NCBI RefSeq assembly: GCF_002902755.1
Contig: NZ_PPRS01000007.1
Location: forward strand, 1-64,000
Length of the DNA stretch: 64,000 nucleotides
Reading direction: 5' to 3'
Source: Mammaliicoccus lentus
Lineage (GTDB): Bacteria > Bacillota > Bacilli > Staphylococcales > Staphylococcaceae
The notes under the pieces were generated by a model. The model searched no databases. It was not told the origin of the DNA and saw nothing but the letters and a program-made list of their open reading frames with translations. Positions 27,771-38,455 of this stretch are shown here, one piece after another. The position numbers and the translations under genes are program-made. The number at the start of each line of letters is the position of its first letter. The first letter of the stretch is position 1.

Positions 27771-28880
27771 TTAGTCCATAAAATCTTTCAAGCGTTTACT
27801 TCTTGATGGGTGTCTTAATTTGCGTAAAGCTTTTGCTTCGATTTGTCTAATACGTTCTCTTGTTACACCAAATACTTTTCCTACTTCTTCTAAAGTACGT
27901 GTACGACCGTCATCAAGACCAAAACGTAATCTTAATACATTTTCTTCTCTATCCGTTAATGTGTCTAAAACATCCTCTAATTGCTCTTTTAATAATTCAT
28001 AAGCAGCGTGGTCAGAAGGACTTTGTGCATCTTGATCTTCTATAAAGTCACCTAAATGACTGTCATCTTCTTCACCAATAGGCGTTTCAAGTGACACTGG
28101 TTCTTGAGCATTTTTCAAGATTTCGCGTACTTTTTCTGGTGGTAAATCCATTTCTTCACCAATTTCTTCTGGTGATGGATCTCTACCTAAATCTTGTAAT
28201 AATTGTCTTTGAACACGAATTAATTTATTAATCGTTTCTACCATGTGTACTGGAATACGTATAGTACGTGCTTGGTCAGCTATAGCTCTAGTGATAGCTT
28301 GACGAATCCACCATGTAGCATAAGTTGAGAACTTGAATCCTTTGTTAAAGTCGAATTTTTCTACAGCTTTAATAAGACCCATGTTACCTTCTTGAATAAG
28401 GTCTAGGAATAACATACCTCTACCAACGTAACGTTTAGCTATACTTACTACAAGTCTTAAGTTCGCTTCAGCTAAACGAGACTTCGCTACTTCATCGCCT
28501 TTTTCTATTCTTTTAGCTAATTCAATTTCTTCTTGTGCTGTTAATAGATTTACACGTCCTATTTCTTTTAAGTACATTCTTACTGGGTCATTTATTTTTA
28601 CACCTGGAGGAGCACTTAAGTCATTTAAACTTAATTTATCATCAGTATCAGTAGAATCTTTTTCGTTAATAAGATTGATTTCATTTTCATTGATCAAATC
28701 AAAGAAATCATCCATTTGATCTGAATCCATTTCATAATTTTGCAATTTATCAGCAATTTCTTCATGACTTAAATGTCCAGCTTTTTTACCTTGTTCAATT
28801 AATTGATGCTTAACTTGTTCAATTGTTAAAACTGCTTCATTGTTAGCGCTATTGATTTTATTTAATTCTTTGTCAGACAT
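27771..28880 (-). CDS. rpoD: Primary sigma factor SigA (RpoD)
   Basis: The 369-aa product has region 1.1 (1-95), region 1.2 ([16 protein letters not shown]), region 2 with the -10 recognition segment ([20 protein letters not shown]), region 3 and region 4 with the -35 helix-turn-helix ([32 protein letters not shown]). It directs RNA polymerase to housekeeping promoters. GGGAGG precedes the ATG. It follows dnaG by 26 nt, the conserved dnaG-rpoD operon. Confidence 0.98.
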   Translation of the reverse strand: MSDKELNKINSANNEAVLTIEQVKHQLIEQGKKAGHLSHEEIADKLQNYEMDSDQMDDFFDLINENEINLINEKDSTDTDDKLSLNDLSAPPGVKINDPVRMYLKEIGRVNLLTAQEEIELAKRIEKGDEVAKSRLAEANLRLVVSIAKRYVGRGMLFLDLIQEGNMGLIKAVEKFDFNKGFKFSTYATWWIRQAITRAIADQARTIRIPVHMVETINKLIRVQRQLLQDLGRDPSPEEIGEEMDLPPEKVREILKNAQEPVSLETPIGEEDDSHLGDFIEDQDAQSPSDHAAYELLKEQLEDVLDTLTDREENVLRLRFGLDDGRTRTLEEVGKVFGVTRERIRQIEAKALRKLRHPSRSKRLKDFMD

Positions 28881-28906
28881 GAATAGGCCTCCCGGTTATT
28901 TAACTC

Positions 28907-30679
28907 TTACATTCTATTCCGATTATATTGTACAATTTGTTCCAAATACTGTCTTTGCAACGCCATATCACCTGATTGCATTGCTTTATTTAATTGTTCA
29001 TTTAAATATTCGATTGTATTTTCTTTAATTTCTTCAGGACTGATTATATTAATATAGTCTTCAATTTCTTCACTTTCTGGATCGTCATTAATAAGCAATG
29101 AATCGAGGTACATAACGGTTTCCATAATATTATGATCTTCAATGTAACTCGAAAAATCACTAATATTAAAGACATCGTTATTCTTATAATACCCATTTAA
29201 ACGTGAAAAAATCACTCTATTATTCAATGAAGTAAAATCTTCTTGATTAATCCTAGAATGATATTCTAAAAATAACTGTTTTTGATTCATAAAATGTTTT
29301 ATTAATGCTTGTTCAGCTCTACCGACTTTATCTAGTTTTTTTTCCTTGAAATCCGGAACATATTGGTCGTAATCGATAGTATTTTGAACTATATTAGGCG
29401 AGAGTTGATTTTTTAGACTGTTAACATCTACTTTATACAAATCAGCAACTTGTTGCAATACTTTTTTTCTTAAAAAGTCTGAGCGAATAAGATTTATATC
29501 ATTAATTAATTCTTCTAAGTGTTGCTCGTGTTTTAAATCGTTGTTTTCATTAGCATAATATAATTGTTGTGCTTTAAATCCAACAAATGATTGTTTTTGA
29601 CTATCTACAAACGATTTAAACGCTTCGTTTCCGTACTCTGTAATATAATCATCAGGGTCCATTTTTTTAGGTAAATGAACTACATAAACATTTATACCTT
29701 CATTTAATAATATTTTACCTACATTTAAAGCTGCTTCATTCCCTGCGAAATCTCCATCATACAGCAAAGTTACATTAGATGCCAGTTTTTTGACCATAAT
29801 AATATGTTCTTTTGATAAAGCTGTTCCCATTGTTGCTACAACTTGCTTTATATCCGCTTGATCTGCTTTAATAACATCCATAAAGCCTTCTAATAATATC
29901 ACTTCATCGTTTTGTCTAATAAACTTTCTTGCTCGATCGATATTATAAAGCATTTTTCTCTTTTGAAATATAGGAGTTTCTGGGCTGTTTAAGTATTTAG
30001 GTGTCTGATCTGTATATGTACGCCCTGAGAAACCAACTGTTTTACCTTGAAAGTTTAATAACGGGAATATTATTCTATCTCTAAATCTGTCGAAATAATC
30101 AAAAGTTTCATCATTTCTACTTAATAACCCTGCCTCAAACGCTAATACTGCATCATATCCATTTTTTTCAAGAAAATCATGAGTAAATTTAGAATGGTTA
30201 GGTGAATAACCAATTTTTCTATCATTAATTAATTCATCTGTAAATCCTCTAGATTTTAAATATGCTAAAGCTTCTTCTCCTTCTTCAGTATGTTTCAAAA
30301 TATAATGAAAGTTATTTGCCATTAGTTCGTGCATTTCAATCATTTTTATATGATCGTCTACTATTGCCTCAGAAGAACTCGGTTCATTACTTTCAACATG
30401 AATATCTACTCTACTTCCAAGTTCTTTTACTGCTTCAACAAATGGAATATCCTTAATTTCTTGAATAAATTGAAAGACGTTACCACCTTTTTTACAACCA
30501 AAACAATGACATATTTGTTTATCTTCAGAAACAGAAAAGGACGGTGTTTTTTCATCATGGAAAGGGCAAAGTCCAATATAATTACGACCTTTTTTTTCTA
30601 ACTTTACATATTCACTTACAACATCTAATATGTCATTTTTTTCCCGAATTTCGTTTATTGTTTCTTGTTCAATTCTCAT
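28907..30679 (-). CDS. dnaG: DNA primase DnaG
   Basis: The 590-aa primase lays RNA primers at the replication fork. The N-terminal CHC2 zinc finger is CPFHDEKTPSF followed by CHCFGC. The TOPRIM core contains EGFMDVIKA and DGDFAGNEAA, and a C-terminal helicase-binding domain (from about 450) is present. AAAGGGTG precedes the ATG. It is cotranscribed with rpoD and directly follows the PPDK-regulator gene. Confidence 0.97.
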   Translation of the reverse strand: MRIEQETINEIREKNDILDVVSEYVKLEKKGRNYIGLCPFHDEKTPSFSVSEDKQICHCFGCKKGGNVFQFIQEIKDIPFVEAVKELGSRVDIHVESNEPSSSEAIVDDHIKMIEMHELMANNFHYILKHTEEGEEALAYLKSRGFTDELINDRKIGYSPNHSKFTHDFLEKNGYDAVLAFEAGLLSRNDETFDYFDRFRDRIIFPLLNFQGKTVGFSGRTYTDQTPKYLNSPETPIFQKRKMLYNIDRARKFIRQNDEVILLEGFMDVIKADQADIKQVVATMGTALSKEHIIMVKKLASNVTLLYDGDFAGNEAALNVGKILLNEGINVYVVHLPKKMDPDDYITEYGNEAFKSFVDSQKQSFVGFKAQQLYYANENNDLKHEQHLEELINDINLIRSDFLRKKVLQQVADLYKVDVNSLKNQLSPNIVQNTIDYDQYVPDFKEKKLDKVGRAEQALIKHFMNQKQLFLEYHSRINQEDFTSLNNRVIFSRLNGYYKNNDVFNISDFSSYIEDHNIMETVMYLDSLLINDDPESEEIEDYINIISPEEIKENTIEYLNEQLNKAMQSGDMALQRQYLEQIVQYNRNRM

Positions 30680-30690
30680 TATTTCACCCT

Positions 30691-31506
30691 TTAGCGGTTT
30701 TGTTGAGTAATGATTTTTATAATATCATTAGCTGTTTCTTCTATTGCTTTATCTGACACATCAAGTACAGGACAGCCAATTTTATCAACTACTTCTTCAA
30801 AATAGTGTAACTCTTCTTCAATACGGTCATCTTTCGCATAATTTGCATCATCACTTAAACCTAATTGTATTAATCTCGCTCTTCTAATGGCATTTAAATT
30901 TTTTTGATTAATTTTAAGCGCTATACATTTTTTTGGATCAATATCAAATAATCCTTCTGGAGGTGCTACTTCCGGAACTAATGGAACGTTCATCACTTTA
31001 TATCTTTTGTGAGCTAAGTATTGCGATAAAGGGGTTTTAGAAGTTCTAGATACGCCTATTAGTACAATATCTGCTTTAGGTAATCCTCGTGGATCTCTTC
31101 CGTCATCATATTTAACAGCAAATTCAATAGCTTCTATCTTCTTAAAATAATCTTCATCTAATTTATGAATATTGCCTGGTTCATTAAGAGACTTTTCATT
31201 TAACTCATTGCTCAGTATTGTCATTAATGGCCCCATAATATCTACGTTTTCTATGTTATGTTCTTCTAGTTGTTCCTTTAAGTAATTTCTCATATCAGGT
31301 TTCACCAATGTATATACAACGATTGATTTTTGTTCTAAAGCGAGTGATACTACTTCATTAATATTATTTTCATTTTCGATGTAAGGCAATCTAACAATAT
31401 CCAATGCATTACCTTCTGTTTTAAATTGTGAAGTACATGCTTTAGTTACAAGTTCAGCTGTTTCTCCTACTGAATCAGATGCAATGATTATTCTAATTTC
31501 TTCCAT
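30691..31506 (-). CDS. Pyruvate, phosphate dikinase regulatory protein (YqfL)
   Basis: The 271-aa protein is of the PPDK/PEPS regulatory family: a bifunctional kinase/phosphorylase that inactivates or reactivates pyruvate phosphate dikinase by threonine phosphorylation. The P-loop [11 protein letters not shown] is near residues 152-162 and GDVG is replaced by DSVGETAE at the N-terminus. Whether the target dikinase exists here is not visible. It follows ccpN by 14 nt, as ccpN-yqfL in Bacillus, where both tune gluconeogenesis. Confidence 0.9.
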   Translation of the reverse strand: MEEIRIIIASDSVGETAELVTKACTSQFKTEGNALDIVRLPYIENENNINEVVSLALEQKSIVVYTLVKPDMRNYLKEQLEEHNIENVDIMGPLMTILSNELNEKSLNEPGNIHKLDEDYFKKIEAIEFAVKYDDGRDPRGLPKADIVLIGVSRTSKTPLSQYLAHKRYKVMNVPLVPEVAPPEGLFDIDPKKCIALKINQKNLNAIRRARLIQLGLSDDANYAKDDRIEEELHYFEEVVDKIGCPVLDVSDKAIEETANDIIKIITQQNR

Positions 31507-31520
31507 TTGAAATATTCCTC

Positions 31521-32156
31521 CTACTCGTCTTCGATAAGTGAAACAAAAGCTCTAGTTATAGTAGTTTTTGTTATTCTACCTTTAACCTTCAATTTATTAT
31601 CTTTTACTTTTTTCACTACTGGTAATGCATCAATTTGCTTATCAATTAATAATTTAGCAGCATAGATTAATAAATCTTCTTCTAAACAAACTGTAATATT
31701 TGGCATGCGGCTCATATTTATACTTACTGGTGTCTCTTTTAAACTTTGACCACCAATTGCTGCTCTTAAAAGGTCTTTTCTTGAACATACACCTATTAAA
31801 TAACCTTCTTTATCGATAACAAACAATGTTCCTACATCTTCTAAAAACATTTTACAAATTGCTTCATATACTGAAACACTTTCTTCTATAACAACTGGTA
31901 TAGCCATAGATTCTTTAATTGTTATTTTTTTGATAGAATCACTTAATAATTGTGTACTAGATTTTCCTGTATAAAAATACCCCACCCTCGGTCTGGCATC
32001 TAAATATCCAGCCATTGTTAAAATAGCGAGATCCGGTCGTAAAGTTGCTCGCGTTAAGCTTAATCGTTGAGCAATTTTTTCTCCTGTTATCGGGCCATTA
32101 TTTTTCACAATTTGAACGATTTGCTCTTGTCTTTGATTTAATTCGATTTCTCTCAC
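31521..32156 (-). CDS. ccpN: CcpN-type repressor with CBS domains
   Basis: The 211-aa regulator has an HTH (about residues 5-60, [28 protein letters not shown]) and two CBS domains (about 75-205) that sense nucleotides. In Bacillus CcpN represses gapB and pckA in the presence of glucose. The start is uncertain: GTG 32156 gives [10 protein letters not shown], matching the length of the Bacillus N-terminus. However, the excellent AAGGGGTGA ribosome binding site contains that GTG and points to an ATC codon 6 nt downstream. A GTG at 32168 is also in frame. Followed by the PPDK regulator. Confidence 0.88.
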   Translation of the reverse strand: MREIELNQRQEQIVQIVKNNGPITGEKIAQRLSLTRATLRPDLAILTMAGYLDARPRVGYFYTGKSSTQLLSDSIKKITIKESMAIPVVIEESVSVYEAICKMFLEDVGTLFVIDKEGYLIGVCSRKDLLRAAIGGQSLKETPVSINMSRMPNITVCLEEDLLIYAAKLLIDKQIDALPVVKKVKDNKLKVKGRITKTTITRAFVSLIEDE

Positions 32157-32232
32157 CCCTTCAAACACAACTCAGTTATATTGATTATAACATGACTGAT
32201 AAAATATACTCAATTTGAATACTTGTTTTTAC

Positions 32233-32261
32233 TTGATTAGTACCAAATTGCGTGCTATATT
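32233..32261 (+). promoter_or_regulatory. Sigma-A promoter of glyS
   Basis: TTGATT (32233-32238), 17 nt, then TATATT (32256-32261). Transcription would start near 32268, at the 5' end of the T-box leader. Confidence 0.75.
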
Positions 32262-32267
32262 TTAATT

Positions 32268-32427
32268 AACTTTGAAATTAAAAGCGAGTTAAGGACGGTG
32301 AAAGCTTAACAATAAAGTTTTGGCTTACAAATATATATATAAAGTGAGTGGCTACACTAATTTGGGTGGAACCGCGGGTAATATACTCGTCCCAAGGCAT
32401 TGATACTTGATGTCTTGGGGCTTTTTT
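32268..32427 (+). promoter_or_regulatory. T-box riboswitch leader (tRNA-Gly)
   Basis: The leader shows the distal stem I motif AGCGAGTTAAG...GACGGTGAAAGCTTAAC (32283-32310), a candidate GGC glycine specifier at 32322-32324 and the T-box GGGTGGAACCGCGGG at 32364-32378. The variable base of TGGA is A, which pairs with the U discriminator of tRNA-Gly. An intrinsic terminator follows (GTCCCAAGGCAT pairing with ATGTCTTGGGGC, then T6, 32389-32427). Uncharged tRNA-Gly would favour the antiterminator and glyS expression. Confidence 0.9.
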
Positions 32428-32452
32428 AATTAAATGAGGAGTGAATTTTTTT

Positions 32453-33841
32453 ATGGCAAAAGATATGGATAAGATAGTTACGTTAGCGAAACACAGAGGT
32501 TTTGTATTCCCAGGAAGTGAAATTTATGGTGGTTTAGCTAACACATGGGATTATGGTCCTCTAGGTGTAGAATTAAAGAATAATATCAAAAAAGCTTGGT
32601 GGCAAAAATTTATTCAGCAGTCTCCGTATAACGTTGGTTTAGATGCTGCAATTTTAATGAATCCAAAAGCTTGGGAAGCATCAGGACATTTATCAAACTT
32701 TAACGACCCAATGATTGATAACAAAGATTCAAAAATTCGTTATAGAGCAGATAAATTAATTGAAGATTACATGCAAAATGTTGAAGGCGATGAGAACTTT
32801 ATTGCTGATGGCATGAGCTTTGATGAAATGAAACAGTTAATTGAAGACAAAGGTATCACTTGTCCAGAAAGTGGAACAGCTAACTGGACTGACATTAGAC
32901 AATTCAATTTAATGTTTAAAACTTTCCAAGGTGTAACAGAATCATCTACAAACGAAATTTTCTTACGTCCTGAAACTGCACAAGGTATTTTTGTTAACTA
33001 CAAAAATGTTCAGCGTTCAATGCGTAAAAAATTACCATTCGGTATCGGACAAGTTGGTAAATCATTTAGAAATGAAATAACACCAGGTAACTTTATTTTC
33101 AGAACAAGAGAATTTGAACAAATGGAACTAGAATTCTTCTGTAAACCAGGTACTGAAATTGAATGGCAAAATTACTGGAAAGATTTCGCAGCAAATTGGT
33201 TAACAGATTTAGGTATTAAAAAAGAAAATACTAAAATGCGTGATCATGATGAAGATGAATTAAGTCACTATTCAAATGCTACAACTGATATTGAATATAA
33301 ATTCCCGTTTGGTTGGGGAGAACTATGGGGTATCGCTTCAAGAACAGACTATGATTTAAAACAACATAGTGAATTCAGTGGTGAAGACTTCAATTATCAC
33401 GATCAAGAAACAAATGAAAAATACATCCCTTATTGTATTGAACCATCACTTGGTGCAGACCGTGTAACATTAGCATTTTTATGTGATGCTTATGAAGAAG
33501 AAAACGAAGGTGAAAAAGAGCAACGTACAGTAATGCATTTCCACCCTGCTCTAGCACCATATAAAGCAGCAATTTTACCATTAAGTAAAAAGCTATCACC
33601 TGACGCTATTAAAGTTTATGAAAAATTAAGTGCAAACTTCGCAATCGACTTTGACGAATCACAATCTATTGGTAAACGTTACCGTCGACAAGACGAAATT
33701 GGTACACCTTACTGTATTACTTTCGACTTCGACTCATTAGAAGATAATCAAGTAACAGTACGTGACCGTGATACAATGGAACAAATTCGTATGCCAATTG
33801 ATGAAGTTGAAAACTTCTTAGCGGAAAAAATTAAATTCTAA
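32453..33841 (+). CDS. glyS: Glycyl-tRNA synthetase (alpha2 type)
   Basis: The 462-aa class II synthetase charges tRNA-Gly. The N-terminal [25 protein letters not shown] region, motif 2 ([25 protein letters not shown]) and motif 3 ([10 protein letters not shown]) are recognisable, with a C-terminal anticodon-binding domain. ATG 32453 gives the S. aureus-like length; an in-frame GTG four codons earlier overlaps the GAGGAG site. Expression is controlled by the T-box upstream. Confidence 0.97.
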   Translation: MAKDMDKIVTLAKHRGFVFPGSEIYGGLANTWDYGPLGVELKNNIKKAWWQKFIQQSPYNVGLDAAILMNPKAWEASGHLSNFNDPMIDNKDSKIRYRADKLIEDYMQNVEGDENFIADGMSFDEMKQLIEDKGITCPESGTANWTDIRQFNLMFKTFQGVTESSTNEIFLRPETAQGIFVNYKNVQRSMRKKLPFGIGQVGKSFRNEITPGNFIFRTREFEQMELEFFCKPGTEIEWQNYWKDFAANWLTDLGIKKENTKMRDHDEDELSHYSNATTDIEYKFPFGWGELWGIASRTDYDLKQHSEFSGEDFNYHDQETNEKYIPYCIEPSLGADRVTLAFLCDAYEEENEGEKEQRTVMHFHPALAPYKAAILPLSKKLSPDAIKVYEKLSANFAIDFDESQSIGKRYRRQDEIGTPYCITFDFDSLEDNQVTVRDRDTMEQIRMPIDEVENFLAEKIKF

Positions 33842-33861
33842 TTTTTAATTTAGAAAACATA

Positions 33862-33905
33862 CACCCCTTAAATGAAATTTAAACGCTCATTTAAGGGGTG
33901 TTTTT
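33862..33905 (+). terminator. Terminator of glyS
   Basis: Stem CACCCCTTAAATGA / TCATTTAAGGGGTG with an 11-nt loop and T5. It overlaps the last bases of the convergent recO gene. Confidence 0.9.
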
Positions 33906-34656
33906 ATATTTTTAAATTTTCAAGTTGCTTTATTAACTTTTTGGTTTTAAAAATAACGCCTATATATTCATCGTACATATTATCGCTAAGGTTTTGTATT
34001 TCTTTTTTTATATCATCATTGATTTTAAAACTATTTAAATTCTGTATTGGTAATTGATACATTAAATTCATAAGATACAATGCTCTATTTGAAATTCTAA
34101 ATGCATGCTCATCATGAATTAATGCCTGATTACTTAAGGGACCATTATATATAAAGCTGTAAGCATTAAGTTGTTGTTGATCCATATCACCTGTTACAAC
34201 ACATGCATTAAACCTTGGTTCATAACCATATTTAGGCATACATTTTAAAGCGACAATCATACTCATTGTGTCAGCGTCGACACCCTTCTCTACCGCTTGA
34301 AAAACACCTAGCAATAATTCATAGAAAAATGCATCATGCTCTTCAGCTTCAAGTGCTTTATCTATTACTTCTATGCAATAAGCACCATAAGCGCTTTTAA
34401 ATATATCACTTTGCATCTTTCTATGACTATTAATAATGTCAGCAGAAGTTAAAGTGCCCATTCCTTTAAATTTAGAAAAAATAAACAAGCCATGTACAAA
34501 GGGTTGAGTAGCACCTTGTAAATGATGACTTGTTTTTTTTGCACCTCTAGCCATAAGCGGAACTTTATGACCATGTTCATTTAAAATTGTAATGATTTTA
34601 TTATTTTCACCGTAATCTACAGAGCGAATGACAAAACCTTCTTGTTTATAAAGCAC
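33904..34656 (-). CDS. recO: DNA repair protein RecO
   Basis: The 250-aa protein begins MLYKQEGFVIRSVDYGENNKIITI with an OB-fold N-terminus that binds DNA, then a helical domain. RecO helps load RecA on SSB-coated DNA. The zinc-finger cysteines seen in some RecO proteins are not obvious here. The start is GTG 34656 with GGAGGCG upstream. It ends the phoH-ybeY-dgkA-cdd-era-recO run. Confidence 0.93.
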   Translation of the reverse strand: MLYKQEGFVIRSVDYGENNKIITILNEHGHKVPLMARGAKKTSHHLQGATQPFVHGLFIFSKFKGMGTLTSADIINSHRKMQSDIFKSAYGAYCIEVIDKALEAEEHDAFFYELLLGVFQAVEKGVDADTMSMIVALKCMPKYGYEPRFNACVVTGDMDQQQLNAYSFIYNGPLSNQALIHDEHAFRISNRALYLMNLMYQLPIQNLNSFKINDDIKKEIQNLSDNMYDEYIGVIFKTKKLIKQLENLKI

Positions 34657-34678
34657 TTTATCATCGCCTCCATTCTCA

Positions 34679-35578
34679 TTAATACTCGTCTTCGCGATAA
34701 CCCATTTGCTTAATAAAGTTAGGTTTATTACGCCAATCTTTTTGTACTTTAACCCATAAATCTAAATAAACTTTAGAACCTAACAACATTTCAATGTCTC
34801 TACGTGCCCGTTTACCTATTTCTTTAAGCATTTTTCCACCTTTACCGATGATAATACCTTTTTGTGAATCACGTTCTACATAAATTGTTGCTTCTACATG
34901 AACTTTTTCATTTTCAGCTTTTGTCATTTTATCAACATTTACACCTACTGCATGTGGTATTTCTTGATTCGTCAAATGCAAAGCTTTTTCTCTGATTAAT
35001 TCTGCTACAACAAATTGTTCAGGGTGATCAGAAATTTGGTCTTTTGGATAATACATTGGACCTTCTTCAAGATATTTTTTGAATTGAGCTAATAACGTTT
35101 CAATATTTAAGCCTTCTAAAGCTGATATTGGAACAATTTCTGCAAATTCCATAGTTTTTTGATATTTTTCAATTTCAACTAATAATTGGTCAGGGTGTAT
35201 TAAATCAATTTTATTTAAAACTAAAAACACTGGTGTTTTAGTTTGTTTAAGTAACTCAATGATATATTCATCACCTTTACCTATGTTTTCATCAACATTT
35301 ACCATAAACATGATTAAATCCACTTCTTTTAAAGTGTTTTTCGCTATTTTCATCATGTAATCTCCTAAAGCATGTTTAGGTTTATGAATACCTGGAGTAT
35401 CAATAAATATCATTTGTGCATCATCCGTTGTTAATACACCTTGTACTTTATTTCTAGTAGTTTGTGCTTTATCTGACATAATCGCAACTTTATGACCTAT
35501 AACTTTATTCATAAATGTTGATTTGCCGACATTAGGTCTACCTATAATAGATATAAAACCTGATTTGAATTCGCTCAT
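34679..35578 (-). CDS. era: GTPase Era
   Basis: The 299-aa GTPase binds 16S rRNA and helps 30S assembly. G1 GRPNVGKS (residues 13-20), G3 DTPGIHKP, G4 NKID and a C-terminal KH domain with the loop [18 protein letters not shown] are present. The ATG is adjacent to the cdd stop (TAAATG), indicating coupling. Neighbouring ybeY and recO are conserved partners in the same region. Confidence 0.97.
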   Translation of the reverse strand: MSEFKSGFISIIGRPNVGKSTFMNKVIGHKVAIMSDKAQTTRNKVQGVLTTDDAQMIFIDTPGIHKPKHALGDYMMKIAKNTLKEVDLIMFMVNVDENIGKGDEYIIELLKQTKTPVFLVLNKIDLIHPDQLLVEIEKYQKTMEFAEIVPISALEGLNIETLLAQFKKYLEEGPMYYPKDQISDHPEQFVVAELIREKALHLTNQEIPHAVGVNVDKMTKAENEKVHVEATIYVERDSQKGIIIGKGGKMLKEIGKRARRDIEMLLGSKVYLDLWVKVQKDWRNKPNFIKQMGYREDEY

Positions 35579-35983
35579 TTATCCTAAATCCTTTCCTGAG
35601 AAACCGAGTGGTAATAATTCATTAACAGTCGTTTCAATTCTTTCTTCTGTTTGATTTGTTAAAAATACTGGCATATCATCGTCACATAGTTCTTTAAGTA
35701 CTTGTCTACATGTTCCACATGGTGAAGAAGGTTCATCAGCATCAACTGTAATTGTAATACATTTGAAATCACCGGGTCTATAACCATCTGACATTGCCGC
35801 CACTAAAGCTGATCGTTCTGCACAAATAGTTGATGGATAGGCTGCGTTCTCAATATTTGCGCCATAGTATGTTTTTCCGTCTTTCGTTATTAAATAAGCA
35901 CCTACATTAAATTTAGAGTAAGGTGTATACGCTCTTTTTTGCGCTTCTCTAGCACCTTCATACCATTCTTTTAAAAATTCCAT
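35579..35983 (-). CDS. cdd: Cytidine deaminase
   Basis: The 134-aa enzyme converts (deoxy)cytidine to (deoxy)uridine in pyrimidine salvage. Zinc and catalytic residues are in TICAERSAL and PCGTCRQ, with YSKFNVGA binding substrate. I take ATG 35983 because AAGGGG lies 9 nt upstream; an ATG three codons earlier touches that site. The length then equals S. aureus Cdd. Confidence 0.95.
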   Translation of the reverse strand: MEFLKEWYEGAREAQKRAYTPYSKFNVGAYLITKDGKTYYGANIENAAYPSTICAERSALVAAMSDGYRPGDFKCITITVDADEPSSPCGTCRQVLKELCDDDMPVFLTNQTEERIETTVNELLPLGFSGKDLG

Positions 35984-35996
35984 ATTTTCCATCCCC

Positions 35997-36353
35997 TTAA
36001 AAAATATTTAACAATTTAGGTAAAAATATTATTATCCCGATAATGATAGCCATAATAGATGCTAATAATACTGCTAAAGCAGCTGTATCTTTAGCGTGCT
36101 TTGCTAGTATATGAAAATCATCAGTGTACATGTCTACAATGTATTCTATTGATGTATTGAGCACTTCTGTTATTAAGACTATAAAAATGGCAATTAAAAC
36201 AAATAACCATTCATACATATTTAACTTAAAAACAAAACTCAAAACAATAACAATCAGTGCCATTAATAAATGAAATAAAAAATTATTATCTTTCTTTAGA
36301 ATCGTAAAAAGTCCTACTACAGGAAATTTAAACCTATTAAAAAATTTATTCAC
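35997..36353 (-). CDS. dgkA: Undecaprenol/diacylglycerol kinase family protein
   Basis: The 118-aa integral membrane enzyme has three helices (about 29-50, 54-75, 96-118) and the DgkA motifs [12 protein letters not shown] and [13 protein letters not shown]. Gram-positive members phosphorylate undecaprenol, recycling the carrier for cell-wall synthesis. The start is uncertain: GTG 36353 overlaps the ybeY stop; a TTG at 36365 is in frame. Genes around it (ybeY, cdd, era) form one operon. Confidence 0.9.
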   Translation of the reverse strand: MNKFFNRFKFPVVGLFTILKKDNNFLFHLLMALIVIVLSFVFKLNMYEWLFVLIAIFIVLITEVLNTSIEYIVDMYTDDFHILAKHAKDTAALAVLLASIMAIIIGIIIFLPKLLNIF

Positions 36354-36807
36354 GTGTAAGTCCAAACTCAGTTAAAATTTCATCTTGTCGTGAAAACATT
36401 TCTTTTTCTTCTGATTCTGTCATATGATCATAACCTAGTAAGTGTAAAAAGCCATGTAATGCTAAAAATCCTAATTCTCTACTTAAGCTATGATTATATG
36501 ATTCTGCTTGCTCTTTAGCAACTTCTAAACAAATTATGATATCACCTAATATTCTAGGCATATCTAACCCTTCAATCTCTGGTTCATCTTCTTCTAGAGA
36601 AAATGAAATAACATCTGTTACTTTATCTTTATCTCTATAGTCTCTATTGATTGCTTGTATTTCGCTTTCATCGACAAATGAAATAGATAATTCTGCTTCT
36701 TCTTCAATTTTTTCCTTTTTAGCAGCAAATTTTAATAGTGATTCTATTTGTTCTTTCGTATCTTGATTAATGACGTTGTGATCATCAATAAAATCCATTG
36801 TTAACAT
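36346..36807 (-). CDS. ybeY: rRNA maturation endoribonuclease YbeY
   Basis: The 153-aa zinc enzyme contains the [11 protein letters not shown] metal site near the C-terminus. It acts in 16S rRNA 3' processing and quality control. ATG 36807 lies one base after the phoH stop, with AGAGGAG upstream; a longer frame begins inside phoH. It is cotranscribed with phoH, its usual partner. Confidence 0.95.
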   Translation of the reverse strand: MLTMDFIDDHNVINQDTKEQIESLLKFAAKKEKIEEEAELSISFVDESEIQAINRDYRDKDKVTDVISFSLEEDEPEIEGLDMPRILGDIIICLEVAKEQAESYNHSLSRELGFLALHGFLHLLGYDHMTESEEKEMFSRQDEILTEFGLTRE

Positions 36808-36808
36808 G

Positions 36809-37756
36809 TTATTTCTCCTCTTCATAAGCGTTAATTATTTTACCAACTAATGGGTGTCTGACAACATCAGTTTGTTCTAAGTAAGTAATTTCAATACCTT
36901 TAATACCACTTAGCTTTTGGTCCGCTTCAATTAAACCACTTTTAACGCCTTTAGGTAAGTCAATTTGTGTTCTATCACCCGTGACTACCATTTTTGAGCC
37001 AAAACCTAATCTTGTTAAAAACATTTTCATTTGCGGTAAAGTTGTATTTTGGGCTTCGTCTAATATAACGAATGCGTCATCAAGCGTACGCCCTCTCATA
37101 TAGGCTAAAGGAGCAATTTCAATTGTACCTCTTTCTATTAAGCGCGCTGTTTGCTCAGTCCCTAATATAGTGTGCAAACCATCATAAAGTGGTCTTAAAT
37201 AAGGGTCGACTTTTTCTTTTAAATCGCCAGGTAAGAATCCTAAAGATTCTCCAGCTTCAACAGCTGGTCTTGTTAATACGATTCTTTTAACTTTACCTAA
37301 GCGTAACGCTCTTGCAGCCATTACGACAGCTAAGAATGTTTTTCCGGTACCTGCTGGTCCTATACCAAACACTAAATCATTATTCTTAATGTTATTAATA
37401 TATATTCTTTGGCCCATTGTTTTGGCTCTAATTACTTTACCATTACTATCTTTCGCAACTTCTTCGTCGTATAAATTGACTAATTTATCAATTGTACCTT
37501 TTTCAGCCATTTTCACTGCTGCTTGTACATCATTTATCGTTATATTCGAACCACTTTCAATTACTTTAAGTAAATTCATTAATACACGTTCAGCTTTTTC
37601 AACATTTTCTAAACGTTTACCACGAACACTTATTTCTTGTCCTCGTGTTAAAATATCCACCTCGAGTTCTTCTTCAATATATTTTATATGCTCATCTCCA
37701 TTACCTAGTAATGCTTGAGCTTGATCCATACTCTCGATTTGAATTAGTGTAGGCAT
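36809..37756 (-). CDS. phoH: PhoH family ATPase
   Basis: The 315-aa protein has a KH-like N-terminal region ([15 protein letters not shown] at about 80-95) and a PhoH ATPase domain with Walker [12 protein letters not shown] and Walker [11 protein letters not shown]. PhoH proteins are RNA-linked ATPases often paired with YbeY; the precise activity is uncertain. The ATG has AAGGAG upstream. It is the first gene of the ybeY-dgkA-cdd-era-recO run. Confidence 0.93.
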   Translation of the reverse strand: MPTLIQIESMDQAQALLGNGDEHIKYIEEELEVDILTRGQEISVRGKRLENVEKAERVLMNLLKVIESGSNITINDVQAAVKMAEKGTIDKLVNLYDEEVAKDSNGKVIRAKTMGQRIYINNIKNNDLVFGIGPAGTGKTFLAVVMAARALRLGKVKRIVLTRPAVEAGESLGFLPGDLKEKVDPYLRPLYDGLHTILGTEQTARLIERGTIEIAPLAYMRGRTLDDAFVILDEAQNTTLPQMKMFLTRLGFGSKMVVTGDRTQIDLPKGVKSGLIEADQKLSGIKGIEITYLEQTDVVRHPLVGKIINAYEEEK

Positions 37757-37812
37757 TAAATAACTCCTTTATTAGTTGAATTGTTACCACTTTAAATGTA
37801 CCAAACCTTTGT

Positions 37813-38289
37813 CTAACGTGCAATCTTATGCACTTTATTTTGAATATTATTTAAGTTTTCCTGTGATTTAATCATTTTATTTATTTTTTGAAATTCACGT
37901 AACCTATTACTATTATTTAACTTAATATCCGGATTGATTCGAATTAATGTAATAATAAATTCTCTTTCTTCTATTGGAGAAACTTTTTCTATAATTTCTC
38001 CTTTGTATACTATTTCTATCATACTATTTCCTTCGATAGATTTCGCCATATTTAACTGTTCAATATTAAATATATTATATGTTTTTTTGAAAAGACCTCT
38101 ACGTATAGTCAAGAAGTGTTCTTTTACACTATATCTCTCTAGAAGTATATTAATTATAATTAAAAACACTAGAACAAAAGTAATAAAAATTAGTAATTTA
38201 TTACTTATAAGTAACGGAATTAAAGATATTAAAAATAGCAAAATTGATATCATTATAGATGAAACACTTAGTTTCTTTTTAAATATCAT
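37813..38289 (-). CDS. Small membrane protein with possible PH-like domain
   Basis: The 158-aa protein has two membrane helices (about 11-28 and 32-49) followed by a basic cytosolic segment. That segment (VKEHFLTIRRGLFKKTYNIFNIEQL) resembles a bacterial PH domain of the YyaB/DUF1200 type. I do not recognise a specific homolog. ATG 38289 has AAAGGTG about 10 nt upstream. It lies between phoH and the floA cluster, alone, 57 nt upstream of phoH. Confidence 0.6.
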   Translation of the reverse strand: MIFKKKLSVSSIMISILLFLISLIPLLISNKLLIFITFVLVFLIIINILLERYSVKEHFLTIRRGLFKKTYNIFNIEQLNMAKSIEGNSMIEIVYKGEIIEKVSPIEEREFIITLIRINPDIKLNNSNRLREFQKINKMIKSQENLNNIQNKVHKIAR

Positions 38290-38376
38290 TTTTATCACAC
38301 CTTTGTTCTTACTAAGTTTATTGTAATTCTAAATCTACAATTTGTGAATAAAAACTAAAGGTATTATCAAAATAAA

Positions 38377-38417
38377 AACTCAGAGAAAATTCTAGTTGTA
38401 AGAATTTCCCCTGAGTT
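38377..38417 (-). terminator. Terminator downstream of the floA operon
   Basis: Long hairpin AACTCAG...CTGAGTT with an inner AGAATT/AATTCT pairing. A T-rich run follows on the minus strand. It ends the nfeD-floA-hypothetical operon 39 nt after the last stop. Confidence 0.85.
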
Positions 38418-38455
38418 ATGCTACTCTAATAAATGTTAATCTCTAGCTATTCAAC

